From the NCBI GenBank assembly GCA_021773295.1, contig JAJFKI010000081.1:116708-180707 (forward strand): 64,000 nt of DNA, given 5' to 3'. Every line of letters begins with the position of its first letter. The stretch's first letter is position 1. Made by a program: the position numbers and the translations under genes. Origin of the DNA: Gammaproteobacteria bacterium (GTDB taxonomy: Bacteria > Pseudomonadota > Gammaproteobacteria > UBA1113). The notes beneath the pieces were generated by a model that saw only the letters and a program-made list of their open reading frames with translations, was not told where the DNA came from and searched no databases. This document shows, in pieces, positions 9,778 through 19,205 of the stretch.

Positions 9778-10989
9778 ATGAGCGAGTTTTTATGGCAAAG
9801 TTATCACCGCCTTATAGCTGATGTTGATACCAAGACCCACCGTTACCTATATGAAAAACTAGGCTTAGATCAGCGCTTATTGGGCATCATTGGCCCAAGA
9901 GGTGTTGGTAAAACCACGCTTATGCTGCAATATATTAAAGAGCATTTATATGACAGTGATTCCGTTTTTTACTTTTCAGCAGATAATACCTTCTTCAATG
10001 AAACCTCTATTTTAGCGTTCGTCAATCAACTCTACTTAGAACACAATACCCATATTTTTTTCATTGATGAAATTCATAAATACGCTAACTGGAGTCAAGA
10101 ATTAAAAAATATTTATGACTCATTTCCAAAGGTACGTGTCATTTTTTCCGGTAGTTCGAGTATTGATTTGATTGAAGGCACTTATGATTTGTCTCGGCGT
10201 GCCAAACTATTACACTTGCCCGGCATGTCTTTTCGTGAATATTTAAATATTGAAGCAGGATTTCAATTTCCTGCTGTTAGCTTTGAAGATCTCATCGTCG
10301 ACCATAAAAAAATTGCAGCACAATTATCCCAAGTCGCAACCCTATCTCGTTACTTCGAAGATTACTTATCATTCGGTTATTACCCTATTATCTTCGAAAG
10401 TCGTGATAACCTTTATGATGCATTGATCAATGTTATCGATAAAACCATTTATGAAGATATTGCTAATTTCTATCCACTGAAAACATCTAATCTTACACAT
10501 TTCAAACGTATTATAAATTTTCTTGCCGGTATGCCACCCGGAACTGTTAGTACAAATAATATCGCAAAACATTTAGGAATTGATAACAAAACAGTCGATC
10601 ATTATTTGAAAATTTTACAGCGAACCGGTATGGTAAAAATGCTTTTTCCTATGGCTCAAGGAAATCAATTACTCACAAAACCAAGTAAAGTTTATTTAGA
10701 CAACACAACTCTACTCAGCACTATAAATACGATTCTTTCAACGCCGTTAAATAAAGGCACACAACGTGAACTTGCATTCTTGCAATCTATCATGGGGGCA
10801 GGGCTCACAGCCTATTATCCAAAAGTAGGTGATTTTCAAATTAATGACATTATCTTTGAAGTCGGTGGCAATAATAAAACCTGGAAACAATTACAAAACC
10901 ATCAAGGCAAAAAGTTCTTAGTTAAAGATCGCCTACTGCAGGGATATAATGATGTTATCCCGCTTTATTTATTTGGTTTTCTTTATTAA
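9778..10989 (+). CDS. AAA ATPase, DUF4143-like (ATPase 2)
   Basis: 403 residues with Walker A GPRGVGKT (39-46), Walker B IFFIDEIHKY and sensor FSGSSS. A winged-helix-like segment (NNIAKHLGIDNKTVDHYL) precedes the C-terminal domain. The nuclease-type motif is of the divergent form (IIFEVGGNNK), without the usual D...ExK spacing. The ATG at 9778 directly abuts the last operator site, whose GGAG could serve as ribosome site. No partner gene is co-transcribed. Function is unknown; the operator array suggests it controls its own expression. Confidence 0.87.
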   Translation: MSEFLWQSYHRLIADVDTKTHRYLYEKLGLDQRLLGIIGPRGVGKTTLMLQYIKEHLYDSDSVFYFSADNTFFNETSILAFVNQLYLEHNTHIFFIDEIHKYANWSQELKNIYDSFPKVRVIFSGSSSIDLIEGTYDLSRRAKLLHLPGMSFREYLNIEAGFQFPAVSFEDLIVDHKKIAAQLSQVATLSRYFEDYLSFGYYPIIFESRDNLYDALINVIDKTIYEDIANFYPLKTSNLTHFKRIINFLAGMPPGTVSTNNIAKHLGIDNKTVDHYLKILQRTGMVKMLFPMAQGNQLLTKPSKVYLDNTTLLSTINTILSTPLNKGTQRELAFLQSIMGAGLTAYYPKVGDFQINDIIFEVGGNNKTWKQLQNHQGKKFLVKDRLLQGYNDVIPLYLFGFLY

Positions 10990-11022
10990 ATCAAGATCGA
11001 ACAAATAACGATAGAGCTGTAT

Positions 11023-11184
11023 ATACCCATCGTACCTCAAAATGCGATTTTCTGCCGGACGCTTTTTGTTCCCAGGAGCCGTTTGAAACTTGCCAATAGA
11101 ATGGCTATTATCTGCGTTTCAAACGGGTCCTGGGGACAAAAATCACCGCGGCATAAATCTCGCATTTTGAAGTACGATGGGTAT
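11023..11184. repeat. Long imperfect hairpin repeat (MITE-like), full copy
   Basis: Two arms of roughly 69 bp, about 85% complementary, surround a loop of about 26 bp. The outer ends are ATACCCATCGTAC and GTACGATGGGTAT. One arm end recurs at 45372-45415 in the recF 3' end. The element contains no gene of its own but supplies the last codons of the adjacent Fic fragment. A small non-autonomous mobile element is the likely explanation. Confidence 0.72.
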
Positions 11185-11536
11185 AGTCACGCTTGTCCGC
11201 CCTGCGAAGCGATTGTATGTATTGCTCTGTATTAGAACCTTCGGTTATCAAACGTTGCTTACCCCAAGTGAATCTTGGTTTGTTTTTTTGTATCAGTATT
11301 AAATCAGTCATTAAGCGTGCATGCCGACCGTTGCCATTTGCAAAAGGATGAATACTGACTAAACGATGATGAAAGCGGTAAGCAATTTCGTCAATAGAGT
11401 AGATCTTGTTTTCAAGTTGATAACATGTATCATCCATCAACTTTTTTAACTCAATATTTATCACTGACGGCGCAACGCCAATATTCTTTTCTGTTTTTCT
11501 AAACTGTCCTGCCCACTTCCAAGTGTCATCAAACAT
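11108..11536 (-). pseudogene. Fic-domain protein fragment, truncated at both ends
   Basis: The Fic core is intact (IHPFANGNGRHARL, matching HxFx[DE]GNGRxxR loosely, with N instead of D/E) and resembles the Fic proteins called mobile mystery protein B. Those start some 60-80 residues earlier; here the first methionine is at FDDTWKWAGQF and an in-frame stop lies five codons upstream. The family-like sequence stops at RRADKRDY, and the last 25 or so residues (THRTSKCEIYAAV...) are read from the inserted hairpin repeat. A 20-bp palindrome sits directly upstream. I consider it a remnant, although a short active AMP-transferase cannot be excluded. Confidence 0.72.
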
Positions 11537-11548
11537 TTTAGATAAAGA

Positions 11549-11568
11549 TGTTCATATATATATGAACA
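11549..11568. promoter_or_regulatory. 20-bp perfect palindrome before the Fic fragment
   Basis: TGTTCATATATATATGAACA is a perfect palindrome ending 12 bp before the Fic fragment start codon. Its position matches the operator-like sites of the other accessory genes in this window. It may mark the deletion junction that removed the Fic N-terminus. Confidence 0.5.
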
Positions 11569-11589
11569 AAATAATATAACCAATTGATT

Positions 11590-13629
11590 CTAATCAACTT
11601 TGTTTTTGACGCTGGCGCAGTTAGAAAACAGGTAACCAAGCCCCAAAATGACGGCAATGCCTAATACTTTCGAAATGACCGCATCCTTGGACATGAGGCG
11701 CAAGGCATTGGTGGTACCCTCTATGGCAAAGGGGATGGCGAGTAATACGCCCATCAAGGCAGCACCCGCCACTAAACCACTGGCGAGGAGTAAGGCTTTT
11801 TGGCGGCTCATGTTTTCATAATTAGCGACGTTTTTTGCCCTGGCTTTCTTTTTCTTGATATTACGATCCACTAAGTAAGCCATCACGCCGCCGAGAATTA
11901 ATGACGTTGTGGTAGTGACGGGTAAATAAATGCCGATCCCAACTGCCAACACGGGCAATCGCAGATTATATTTCATTAAAAAGCGATCAGCGACTAAGGT
12001 GATAACAGCAATCGCGCCACCTATTCCTATCATCAACCAATTCATACTATGAGTAAAAATCGCTTCTACTGCTGCTGCCATTAAACCGGCTTGTGGTGCT
12101 AACAAAGCTTGAGAGGGATCCATGCCGGGGCGAGGAAAGACATTAGCAATACCATAAGCGTCAAATAATAATTGCAAAACGTAAGGAATAACAAAAGAAG
12201 CAACGACAACCCCAAGCACTAACATCACTTGCTGCTTCCAGGGTGTCGCGCCTACCATTTGCCCGGCTTTTAAATCTTGAATCGTGTCATTACTAATGGC
12301 TGCCGTGCCTGCCACTATGGCGGTAATGATGATAGCAATTGCCGCGATGGCAATGGACTGAGCATTACGACTGTTTAAATTAAAATGACTACTGAACATA
12401 AAGGCTAATAGCAAAGAAATGCAAATCAAACCAATCAACGACAAACTCGACAATGGATTTGTGGATGACCCCACCAACCCTGCGAAGTAAGCACAAATTG
12501 AAGCAATTGCAAAACCGCCTACTAAAATCATTAACAGACTTACCACGTTAGTGCCTGACAGTAAGGTTGATGATAAATGCAAAATTTGTGTATCAGTAAA
12601 ATGATTTAATAAAAAATAAAACGGTATCAATAAAAGCAAAACACCCCAGCCCACAACATTAATAGGCATGTCTCTATCCGTTCTTAAAATAATTGTGTTT
12701 TTCGTGCCTCCGTTACCCAGTGCTTTAATAGAAACTTTTAAACCATCATACATAGGCTTAAACATCGTCATCACCGCCCAAAAACCACCGACAATCATCA
12801 CGCCCAGACCCATGTAGCGAATATGATCTGCCCATAATGAAAATGCAATTTTGCTATAAGATAAACTCGCATCATAACCATAAGTAACTGCTAACAATGG
12901 CACGCCTATAATCCAGCCAAGCACGATCCCTAAGAAAATTGCCACACACACATTAACACCAATAATATAGCCCGCACCAATCAAGGCCGCATCAAAACCA
13001 ACACCAAAACCAAAAATCGCCGTACCGCGCTGTATCCAAAATTGAATATCACTAGCAATAAGCTTAAAGCCACTTTCACACAGGCTAATTACTGCACCGG
13101 CACTACCACCCATGACTAATTCTTTCAAGGGCATATCATCACTGGCACTGGCTTTTAACACATTACCTATCGCCGTGCCTTCTGGAAAATGTAAGGTTTT
13201 ATCGGCGAGCAACACTTTTCGCAAAGGTATGGAAAACAAAACGCCTAACACACCCCCAAGCGCTGCGATCGTCGCCGTATGCCAATAATTAAAATGCGTC
13301 CAATAACGGATAATAATTAAAGCGGGCATAGTAAACACCATGCCTGCTGCCAGCGCTTCACCCGCTGAGGCTGCCGTTTGCGAAATATTAATTTCTAACA
13401 CGTTATGGGTTTTAAAAAAACGTAGAATCCCCATGGAAATGACTGCGGCTGGAATCGATGCAGAAACCGTCATACCCACCTTCATACCCAAAAATGCATT
13501 AGCACCCGCTAAGATAGCCGTCAGAAAAATTGAAATAACAATTGCTTTGATGGTTAATTCAGGCAGAGAAACTTCAGCGGGAATAAAGGCCCTTTGAGAA
13601 AGTCCATTTTCATTACTTGTGTTTTCCAT
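11590..13629 (-). CDS. OPT family oligopeptide transporter
   Basis: Inner-membrane secondary transporter of the OPT superfamily, whose members carry oligopeptides or metal chelates. The 679-residue protein is almost entirely hydrophobic, with about 14-16 predicted spanning segments, and has the characteristic TIKAIVISIFLTAILAGANA start and GMKVGMTVSASIPAAVISM block. AGGAAAA precedes the ATG at suitable spacing. It is a stand-alone gene; the substrate cannot be told from sequence. Peptide or siderophore uptake would fit a nutrient-scavenging, host-associated life. Confidence 0.9.
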   Translation of the reverse strand: MENTSNENGLSQRAFIPAEVSLPELTIKAIVISIFLTAILAGANAFLGMKVGMTVSASIPAAVISMGILRFFKTHNVLEINISQTAASAGEALAAGMVFTMPALIIIRYWTHFNYWHTATIAALGGVLGVLFSIPLRKVLLADKTLHFPEGTAIGNVLKASASDDMPLKELVMGGSAGAVISLCESGFKLIASDIQFWIQRGTAIFGFGVGFDAALIGAGYIIGVNVCVAIFLGIVLGWIIGVPLLAVTYGYDASLSYSKIAFSLWADHIRYMGLGVMIVGGFWAVMTMFKPMYDGLKVSIKALGNGGTKNTIILRTDRDMPINVVGWGVLLLLIPFYFLLNHFTDTQILHLSSTLLSGTNVVSLLMILVGGFAIASICAYFAGLVGSSTNPLSSLSLIGLICISLLLAFMFSSHFNLNSRNAQSIAIAAIAIIITAIVAGTAAISNDTIQDLKAGQMVGATPWKQQVMLVLGVVVASFVIPYVLQLLFDAYGIANVFPRPGMDPSQALLAPQAGLMAAAVEAIFTHSMNWLMIGIGGAIAVITLVADRFLMKYNLRLPVLAVGIGIYLPVTTTTSLILGGVMAYLVDRNIKKKKARAKNVANYENMSRQKALLLASGLVAGAALMGVLLAIPFAIEGTTNALRLMSKDAVISKVLGIAVILGLGYLFSNCASVKNKVD

Positions 13630-13644
13630 ACTATTTTCCTAATT

Positions 13645-13675
13645 TACGCCATGTGCAACGTTGCAGTGAAGTCAT
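13645..13675 (+). repeat. Left inverted repeat bracketing the signalling cassette
   Basis: A 31-bp sequence starting ACGCCATGTGCAACGTTGC matches the reverse complement of 19168-19198 at 30 of 31 positions. Weaker similarity continues inward for about 15 bp (AAATTTGA...). The pair encloses the kinase, receiver and GGDEF-EAL genes. Confidence 0.75.
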
Positions 13676-13976
13676 TGTATAAAATTTGAAAAACAAAACC
13701 AGCTCGTGCAATTTTTGTTTCGTGACAAAGCAACTATACTCCTCGTGATTCAAAATGCGAAATTCAGGCGATTTTTGTTTAGTAGCAGAAAATCTTGACA
13801 GGTTGTTTTTAGAACAAAATTAAGATCGCGAGTGCCGTATGATAGGCACTTGATTCTACTACTAAATAGGAGACTGGCGCATTACCCAATAGAGTTCACC
13901 CTGGTTAATGATTTGGTGTTGACTATAATTATTAGTTATGGACAATTAAGAACAATAATCATGCAGGGGGCTATGA
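13676..13976. other. Intergenic region upstream of the signalling operon
   Basis: About 300 bp without a gene. At 13744-13775 a CAAAATGCGA...GCGATTTTTGTT stretch weakly resembles one arm of the 11023-11184 hairpin repeat. A small hairpin (AGTGCC...GGCACT) lies near 13830-13850. No clear promoter could be fixed. Confidence 0.4.
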
Positions 13977-16565
13977 TTGTTACCGAATAGGCGCTACACA
14001 GGAAGCTACTACTTCTCTATTTTGTTGGCGAGTATAGTCACACTCGTCGGTCTAGTTGTTATCGTCGGTTGGTTTACCCATACCGTTGTACTTATCCAAG
14101 TATTGCCTTATTTTGTGCCCATGCAGTTTAATACCGCGTTGGGCTTTTTGCTGTGTGGCCTAGGTTTCTTGCTATTAATCCTTTTTCTTGATAACCGTCT
14201 GAGGATGGTTGGTCTATGTTTAGGTGTTGTTGTCGCTTTATTGGGCATGCTAACCTTACTGGAATATATCTCGGGGATAAATTTAGGGGTTGACCAATTA
14301 TTGATGACCCACTATGTGATCATAGAGACGTCTCACCCAGGACGAATGGCCCCTAACACCGCATTGTGCTTTACCCTGGCGGGTATTGTGATGGTGCTCT
14401 TTGCATCAAGCGTTAATATAAAAAATAAATATTTGTACCTTCAGCTCATTATCTTGATGATAAGTTTGTTAAGCAGCATTGCGTTAGCGGGCTATTTTTT
14501 TGAGATCTCCACAGCCTATAGTTGGGGCAATCTTACGCGGATGGCGGTGCATACCTCGGTCGCTTTCTTACTTTGGAGTACTTCAGCATTATGCCTGCTC
14601 CATGATACGTTAAAACAAGAGGGGAGGCATTATGATCGTGCTCCCCTGATACTTTTTTCTATAATGGCGCTGGGTTCTATAGTGCTCTGGGGATATCTGG
14701 CAGAGAAAGAGCGACACGGCGTCATTCAAACCATAGCCAGGCTAGCACCCCATTTGGAAAGCCGTGTTCAATCTATCTTGTCATTGCAAAAAAACGCACT
14801 ACAACGTATGGTAAATCGTAGGAAGGATCATCAAGTAACTGCGCCTGCCCTTTGGACAAGGGACGCTAAAGCTTACTTGGAGCACAATCCGGCAGAGATC
14901 TTGTTTGCCGTCTTAACACCCCAAGGAAAGCTTCGTTGGTTTCAGGCAAGAGAGGGGCAAGATGCCACTGATCTTTTACAATCATTAAACCTTTCACTAC
15001 CGCAGGAGCTTAAGCGCAGTCAGCGCTCCTTACAGCCTATTGTATTAGCACCCAAAAGGCTTAATTATCGCTATTTTGGTAGCTGGATGATTTTCCCACT
15101 GCAGCATGCTGGCAAACTAGAGGGATATTTCGTCGTCTTTTATGATTATCAAATGTTATTGCAAAAAGCGGCTACCCCCGTCACCCGACAGCTAACTCAT
15201 TTAAGCTGGACATATCGCCAGCAACTTGTCTATCAACACCCCTTTCATCTAAACACGAGCCAGCAACGCCAATGGCAACAACAGTTTGTTATTTACATCA
15301 ATGGCTATCCCTTTACATTAACACTATGGCCAACGAAGCAATTGCTTAATCAGGCGTTATCATGGATGCCGGCGGCGATCTTGGTACTTGGGTTGGTATT
15401 AGCATTCACAATCGCTACGTTGTTGCAGTTTTGGCAAACCTTAAAAACCTGTAAGCAGCAGACCGCCTTGATCTTAGAATCGGCCGGAGATGGTATTTAT
15501 GGCTTAGATAATCAAGGCAAGACAACGTTTGTAAATGCTGCGGCAGCAAGTATGTTAGGTTATTCGCCGGATGAACTATTGAATCAGCCCCAGCATGCGC
15601 TCATCCATCATAGTTATCCCGATGGCACTCCCTATCCTCGAGAAAAATGTCCCATTTATGCTGCATTTAGTGATGGCCAAACCCACAAAGTCAACACAGA
15701 AGTCTTTTGGCGAAAGAATGGCACGAGTTTTCCTGTAGCATATAAAAGTCGGCCCATTTTTGATAATGGTCAATTGGTAGGTGCTGTTGTGAGCTTTAGA
15801 GATATAACAGCAGATATGACAGTGCGAAAAAAAATTGAGCAAGCACTCAAATTACGCACGGCAGAACTTGAAGCTTCGAATAAAGAGTTAGAAGCTTTTA
15901 GTTATTCGGTGTCCCACGATTTACGATCTCCTCTACGGCATATTAGTGGCTTTATTGATTTGTTGAAAAAAAATAGCAACAGCCAGTTGGATGATGAAGG
16001 GAAACACTACGTCACTGTCATTAGCAATGCGGTCATCAAATTGGGTACATTGATTGATGATTTGCTGCAGTTTTCAAGAACAGGTCGACTCGCTCTTAAC
16101 AAAGTCACCTTTCCTTTGGCAGAGTTAATCAGCGAAGTGGAAGAAGAGCTATCCACTTTATGTCAAGATCGCGATATAGTCGTTAATAAAGACTCATTGC
16201 CAGTAGTTTATGCAGACAAAGAGCTAATGCGGCTTGTGATCACTAACCTACTAGTGAATGCAATTAAATTTACCCAACCCAGAAAAAAGGCCATAATCCA
16301 ATTTAATGCTCAAGATAGCGATGGCTTTTATAAATTTTCTGTGACCGATAATGGCGTTGGTTTTGACCCTGAGTATGCTGATAAAATCTTTGATGTCTTT
16401 CAGCGATTGCATAAATCGTCGGAATTTGAGGGGACCGGGATAGGACTTGCGAATGTGGCCAAAATTATACAGCGCCATGGAGGTTCAGTCTCAGCAAGCA
16501 GCACACTCAACCAAGGAGCAACCATTTACTTTACTTTACCTAAACACGAGGAATATTTGACATGA
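13977..16565 (+). CDS. Membrane-bound PAS sensor histidine kinase
   Basis: The 862-residue kinase begins with a block of about six or seven membrane segments (residues 10-210), an extracytoplasmic region of roughly 240 residues and another membrane helix near 465-485. A PAS domain follows (about 490-615), then HisKA with phospho-acceptor His647 in YSVSHDLRSPLRHI, and an HATPase with N box NLLVNAIKF and G boxes DNGVGF and GTGIGLANV. The start is TTG with AGGGGG 6 nt upstream; the nearby ATG at 13973 is out of frame and closes quickly. The stop overlaps the next ATG (ATGA), so kinase and receiver are translationally coupled. Confidence 0.9.
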   Translation: MLPNRRYTGSYYFSILLASIVTLVGLVVIVGWFTHTVVLIQVLPYFVPMQFNTALGFLLCGLGFLLLILFLDNRLRMVGLCLGVVVALLGMLTLLEYISGINLGVDQLLMTHYVIIETSHPGRMAPNTALCFTLAGIVMVLFASSVNIKNKYLYLQLIILMISLLSSIALAGYFFEISTAYSWGNLTRMAVHTSVAFLLWSTSALCLLHDTLKQEGRHYDRAPLILFSIMALGSIVLWGYLAEKERHGVIQTIARLAPHLESRVQSILSLQKNALQRMVNRRKDHQVTAPALWTRDAKAYLEHNPAEILFAVLTPQGKLRWFQAREGQDATDLLQSLNLSLPQELKRSQRSLQPIVLAPKRLNYRYFGSWMIFPLQHAGKLEGYFVVFYDYQMLLQKAATPVTRQLTHLSWTYRQQLVYQHPFHLNTSQQRQWQQQFVIYINGYPFTLTLWPTKQLLNQALSWMPAAILVLGLVLAFTIATLLQFWQTLKTCKQQTALILESAGDGIYGLDNQGKTTFVNAAAASMLGYSPDELLNQPQHALIHHSYPDGTPYPREKCPIYAAFSDGQTHKVNTEVFWRKNGTSFPVAYKSRPIFDNGQLVGAVVSFRDITADMTVRKKIEQALKLRTAELEASNKELEAFSYSVSHDLRSPLRHISGFIDLLKKNSNSQLDDEGKHYVTVISNAVIKLGTLIDDLLQFSRTGRLALNKVTFPLAELISEVEEELSTLCQDRDIVVNKDSLPVVYADKELMRLVITNLLVNAIKFTQPRKKAIIQFNAQDSDGFYKFSVTDNGVGFDPEYADKIFDVFQRLHKSSEFEGTGIGLANVAKIIQRHGGSVSASSTLNQGATIYFTLPKHEEYLT

Positions 16566-17011
16566 CCAATGAAAGCAAAAAAGAAATCTTATTAGTCGAA
16601 GATGATGATAATGATGCTGAGTTAATGATGGTTACTTTAACCGAGCACAACATTGCTAACCATATTCAACGAGTTAACGATGGAGTAGAGGCCATCGATT
16701 ACTTATACCGACGAGAGAATTATCAAGACAGAACTGATAATCTCCCGGCGGTTATATTACTGGACTTAAAACTGCCCAGAAAAGGAGGATTAGAGGTTTT
16801 ACAGGAAGTGCGAAGTAGTGATCGGTTGAAACATATTCCGGTGGTTATGCTCACCTCGTCACGCGAGGAGCAAGATTTGATCCGCAGTTATGAGTTAGGG
16901 GTTAACGCCTATGTTGTTAAGCCTGTGAGCTTTGAGGAGTTTTCTGTGGCCATTAAAGAAGTGGGGATATTTTGGCTGATGGTCAATACACCCCCACCAT
17001 TACGAAGCTGA
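16562..17011 (+). CDS. Single-domain response regulator
   Basis: A 149-residue receiver of the Rcp1/CheY-like type found next to phytochrome-type kinases. The acid pocket is LVEDDDND, the phospho-acceptor is Asp68 in LLDLKLP, and the conserved Ser/Thr and Lys are in LTSSREE and VVKPVSFEE. There is no output domain, so it probably acts by protein contact or as a phosphate shuttle to the next gene's receiver. It overlaps the kinase by 4 bp and is 11 bp before the GGDEF-EAL gene. Confidence 0.92.
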   Translation: MTNESKKEILLVEDDDNDAELMMVTLTEHNIANHIQRVNDGVEAIDYLYRRENYQDRTDNLPAVILLDLKLPRKGGLEVLQEVRSSDRLKHIPVVMLTSSREEQDLIRSYELGVNAYVVKPVSFEEFSVAIKEVGIFWLMVNTPPPLRS

Positions 17012-17022
17012 AGTAGAATAAC

Positions 17023-19113
17023 GTGATGAAAAAAAACTACCGTGTTCTTCACCTTGAGGATGATATCAATGATGCCAAGTTAGTGAAAGCCGCTTTAGAG
17101 GCAGCGGGTTTTTGTGGCACGATTACGCTTGTTGAGGACAAGCTAGCCTTTCAACAACAGCTTGAACAACAGGTTTTTGATGTGGTATTGATTGATTGTC
17201 AAATCCCTGAACATAGTGTTCTTGGCGCTTTGAAACAGTTGTTTGCCCTGTCAGACGCTCCGGCCATCATTGTTTCAGGAGCAATCGGTGACGAGCAGGC
17301 CGTGGGCCTGATTCGAGCTGGTGCGATTGATTATGTCTTAAAGGATAACTTAGTTCGTTTGGCGAACACTGTTGACCGCGCAGTGCTAGAATATCGCGCC
17401 GCTAAAGAGCAACAAGCCCAGGAAGCCTTGCATGAGCAGTTAATCAACTCGACTCATGCGGGCATGTTTAAAACCAATACCAAGGGGCAATGCCTCTATG
17501 TCAATCAGCAATTGTGCCAGCTCACTGGCTTTTTGGAAAAGGCTTTATTAGAGGGTGGTTGGACTCGCTGCTTATTCGAAGAAGATAAGCAAGCTATGCA
17601 ACTCGCTTGGCGACAAGGCATCCAAAATGGTACGGCTTTTCAAGTTGAAGGCCGGCTGCGTACAGCAATGAATAATATTATCTGGATCCAATGTCACTGC
17701 TCGCCAGAGATTGAAAACGGCGTTGTGTTGGGATTTATTGGCACCATCGTTGATATCACTGATCTTAAAAAAGCCCAACAAAAATTGCGATACATTGCGC
17801 ATTTAGATATGCTAACGAATTTGCCTAATCGACGTGCTCTGAAACGAAAGTTGGAAGAAACCCTTGATCAAATAAAACGAAAAACTATTTCGTCGATAGT
17901 CTTAATCTATATTGACTTAGATCACTTCAAGAAAATTAATGATACTCTGGGACATGCGGTAGGAGACATATTATTACAACAAGCAGCGATTCGATTTCAG
18001 CAAGTATTACGCCCATCAGATTTTATTGCTCGTGTGGGGGGGGATGAGTTTGTCATTTTGGTGGATTTTTCGCAATCTGCACGGAAGATTCACCACCTGA
18101 CAACACGCCTGTTAACCCAGTTTCAACAACCTTTCATGATTGAAGGACGAGAGTGTATTACAACCCTGAGTATGGGGGTTGTAACGGTACTTGAAGATGC
18201 TCCTGCTGTTAGCGCTGATGAGCTCATACAACATAGTGATCAAGCCTTGTATCGAGCGAAAGCAAAAGGGAGGAACTATGTGGAATATTATACTGACAGC
18301 CTTAATCAAGACATTCAGCGAATTGTTGCGCTAGAAAATGATATGCGAAATGCCGTCAAAAAAGGGGAATTTTCCTTAGTCTATCAACCTCAAATTAACA
18401 TCGTGTCTGGCCAGATTGTCGGTTGTGAAGCGTTAATTCGTTGGCAGCATCCTCGGCAAGGCTACATTGCTCCAGATGTCTTTATACCGATTGCCGAAGA
18501 AACTCAGCTGATAACGCCGATTAGTGAGTGGGTGGTGACACAAAGTTTCCGACAGTGGCAACAGTGGCAACAGCAATTTCCGAGCTTGTTCAATCCGCAA
18601 TTTATGCTATCGATTAATTTATCACCGCTTCAGTTTGAGCATCAATCTATTAAACATGTTACTCATCACCTAACAGATCTCATGGCGCAGTACCAGACAA
18701 ATCCGAACATGGTTACCTTTGAATTAACCGAAACGGCTGTCATGAGTAATATTGAAAGAATGAAAGATATCTTTCAAGCGTTTGCTAATATTGGGGTTTG
18801 TGTAGCGATTGATGATTTTGGTACAGGTTATTCATCCTTAAGCTACTTGAAAGAGCTGCCACTGAATTCACTAAAAATTGATAAAAGCTTTGTTCAAGAT
18901 TTAGAGAAAAGCGCCTCAAGTCAAGCAATTGTCCGGGGGATCCTTGCGTTAGCTGATGCTTTAAATTTAAACGTGATTGCAGAAGGCATTGAGACGAAGG
19001 CTCAGGCAGATTTTTTACGTCAGCATGGCTGTTCTTACGGTCAGGGTTATTATTTTGCCAAACCTATGTCAGCCGAGAAATTTACAGCAATGCTCCATAA
19101 ACAAGTTTCATGA
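17023..19113 (+). CDS. Receiver-PAS-GGDEF-EAL cyclic-di-GMP regulator
   Basis: A 696-residue composite regulator of cyclic-di-GMP. The receiver (about 1-125) has LEDD and Asp58 in LIDCQIP. A PAS domain (about 130-250) follows, then GGDEF (about 255-425) with an intact RVGGDEF and an RxxD inhibitory site (RPSD) five residues before it. The EAL domain (about 435-690) keeps EAL, NLSP, ELTE, DDFGTGYSS and AEGIE. Synthesis and hydrolysis could both be active, with balance set by phosphorylation. It is the last gene of the operon, likely the output of the membrane kinase. Confidence 0.93.
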   Translation: MMKKNYRVLHLEDDINDAKLVKAALEAAGFCGTITLVEDKLAFQQQLEQQVFDVVLIDCQIPEHSVLGALKQLFALSDAPAIIVSGAIGDEQAVGLIRAGAIDYVLKDNLVRLANTVDRAVLEYRAAKEQQAQEALHEQLINSTHAGMFKTNTKGQCLYVNQQLCQLTGFLEKALLEGGWTRCLFEEDKQAMQLAWRQGIQNGTAFQVEGRLRTAMNNIIWIQCHCSPEIENGVVLGFIGTIVDITDLKKAQQKLRYIAHLDMLTNLPNRRALKRKLEETLDQIKRKTISSIVLIYIDLDHFKKINDTLGHAVGDILLQQAAIRFQQVLRPSDFIARVGGDEFVILVDFSQSARKIHHLTTRLLTQFQQPFMIEGRECITTLSMGVVTVLEDAPAVSADELIQHSDQALYRAKAKGRNYVEYYTDSLNQDIQRIVALENDMRNAVKKGEFSLVYQPQINIVSGQIVGCEALIRWQHPRQGYIAPDVFIPIAEETQLITPISEWVVTQSFRQWQQWQQQFPSLFNPQFMLSINLSPLQFEHQSIKHVTHHLTDLMAQYQTNPNMVTFELTETAVMSNIERMKDIFQAFANIGVCVAIDDFGTGYSSLSYLKELPLNSLKIDKSFVQDLEKSASSQAIVRGILALADALNLNVIAEGIETKAQADFLRQHGCSYGQGYYFAKPMSAEKFTAMLHKQVS

Positions 19114-19167
19114 TGGTTTGTTCGTTGAGTAGCTGGGTAGGCTATGCTTATGTTCCTCAAATTTGCC

Positions 19168-19198
19168 AATGACTTCACGGCAACGTTGCACATGGCGT
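19168..19198 (-). repeat. Right inverted repeat bracketing the signalling cassette
   Basis: The reverse complement matches 13645-13675 at 30 of 31 positions. It lies between the GGDEF-EAL stop and the convergent yrbG stop. See the left copy. Confidence 0.75.
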
Positions 19199-19205
19199 TT
19201 CTAGG

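Noticed and set aside
13973..13990. ATG at 13973 as start of the histidine kinase
   Set aside because: It is in another frame and closes after five codons; the TTG at 13977 is in frame with a good ribosome site.
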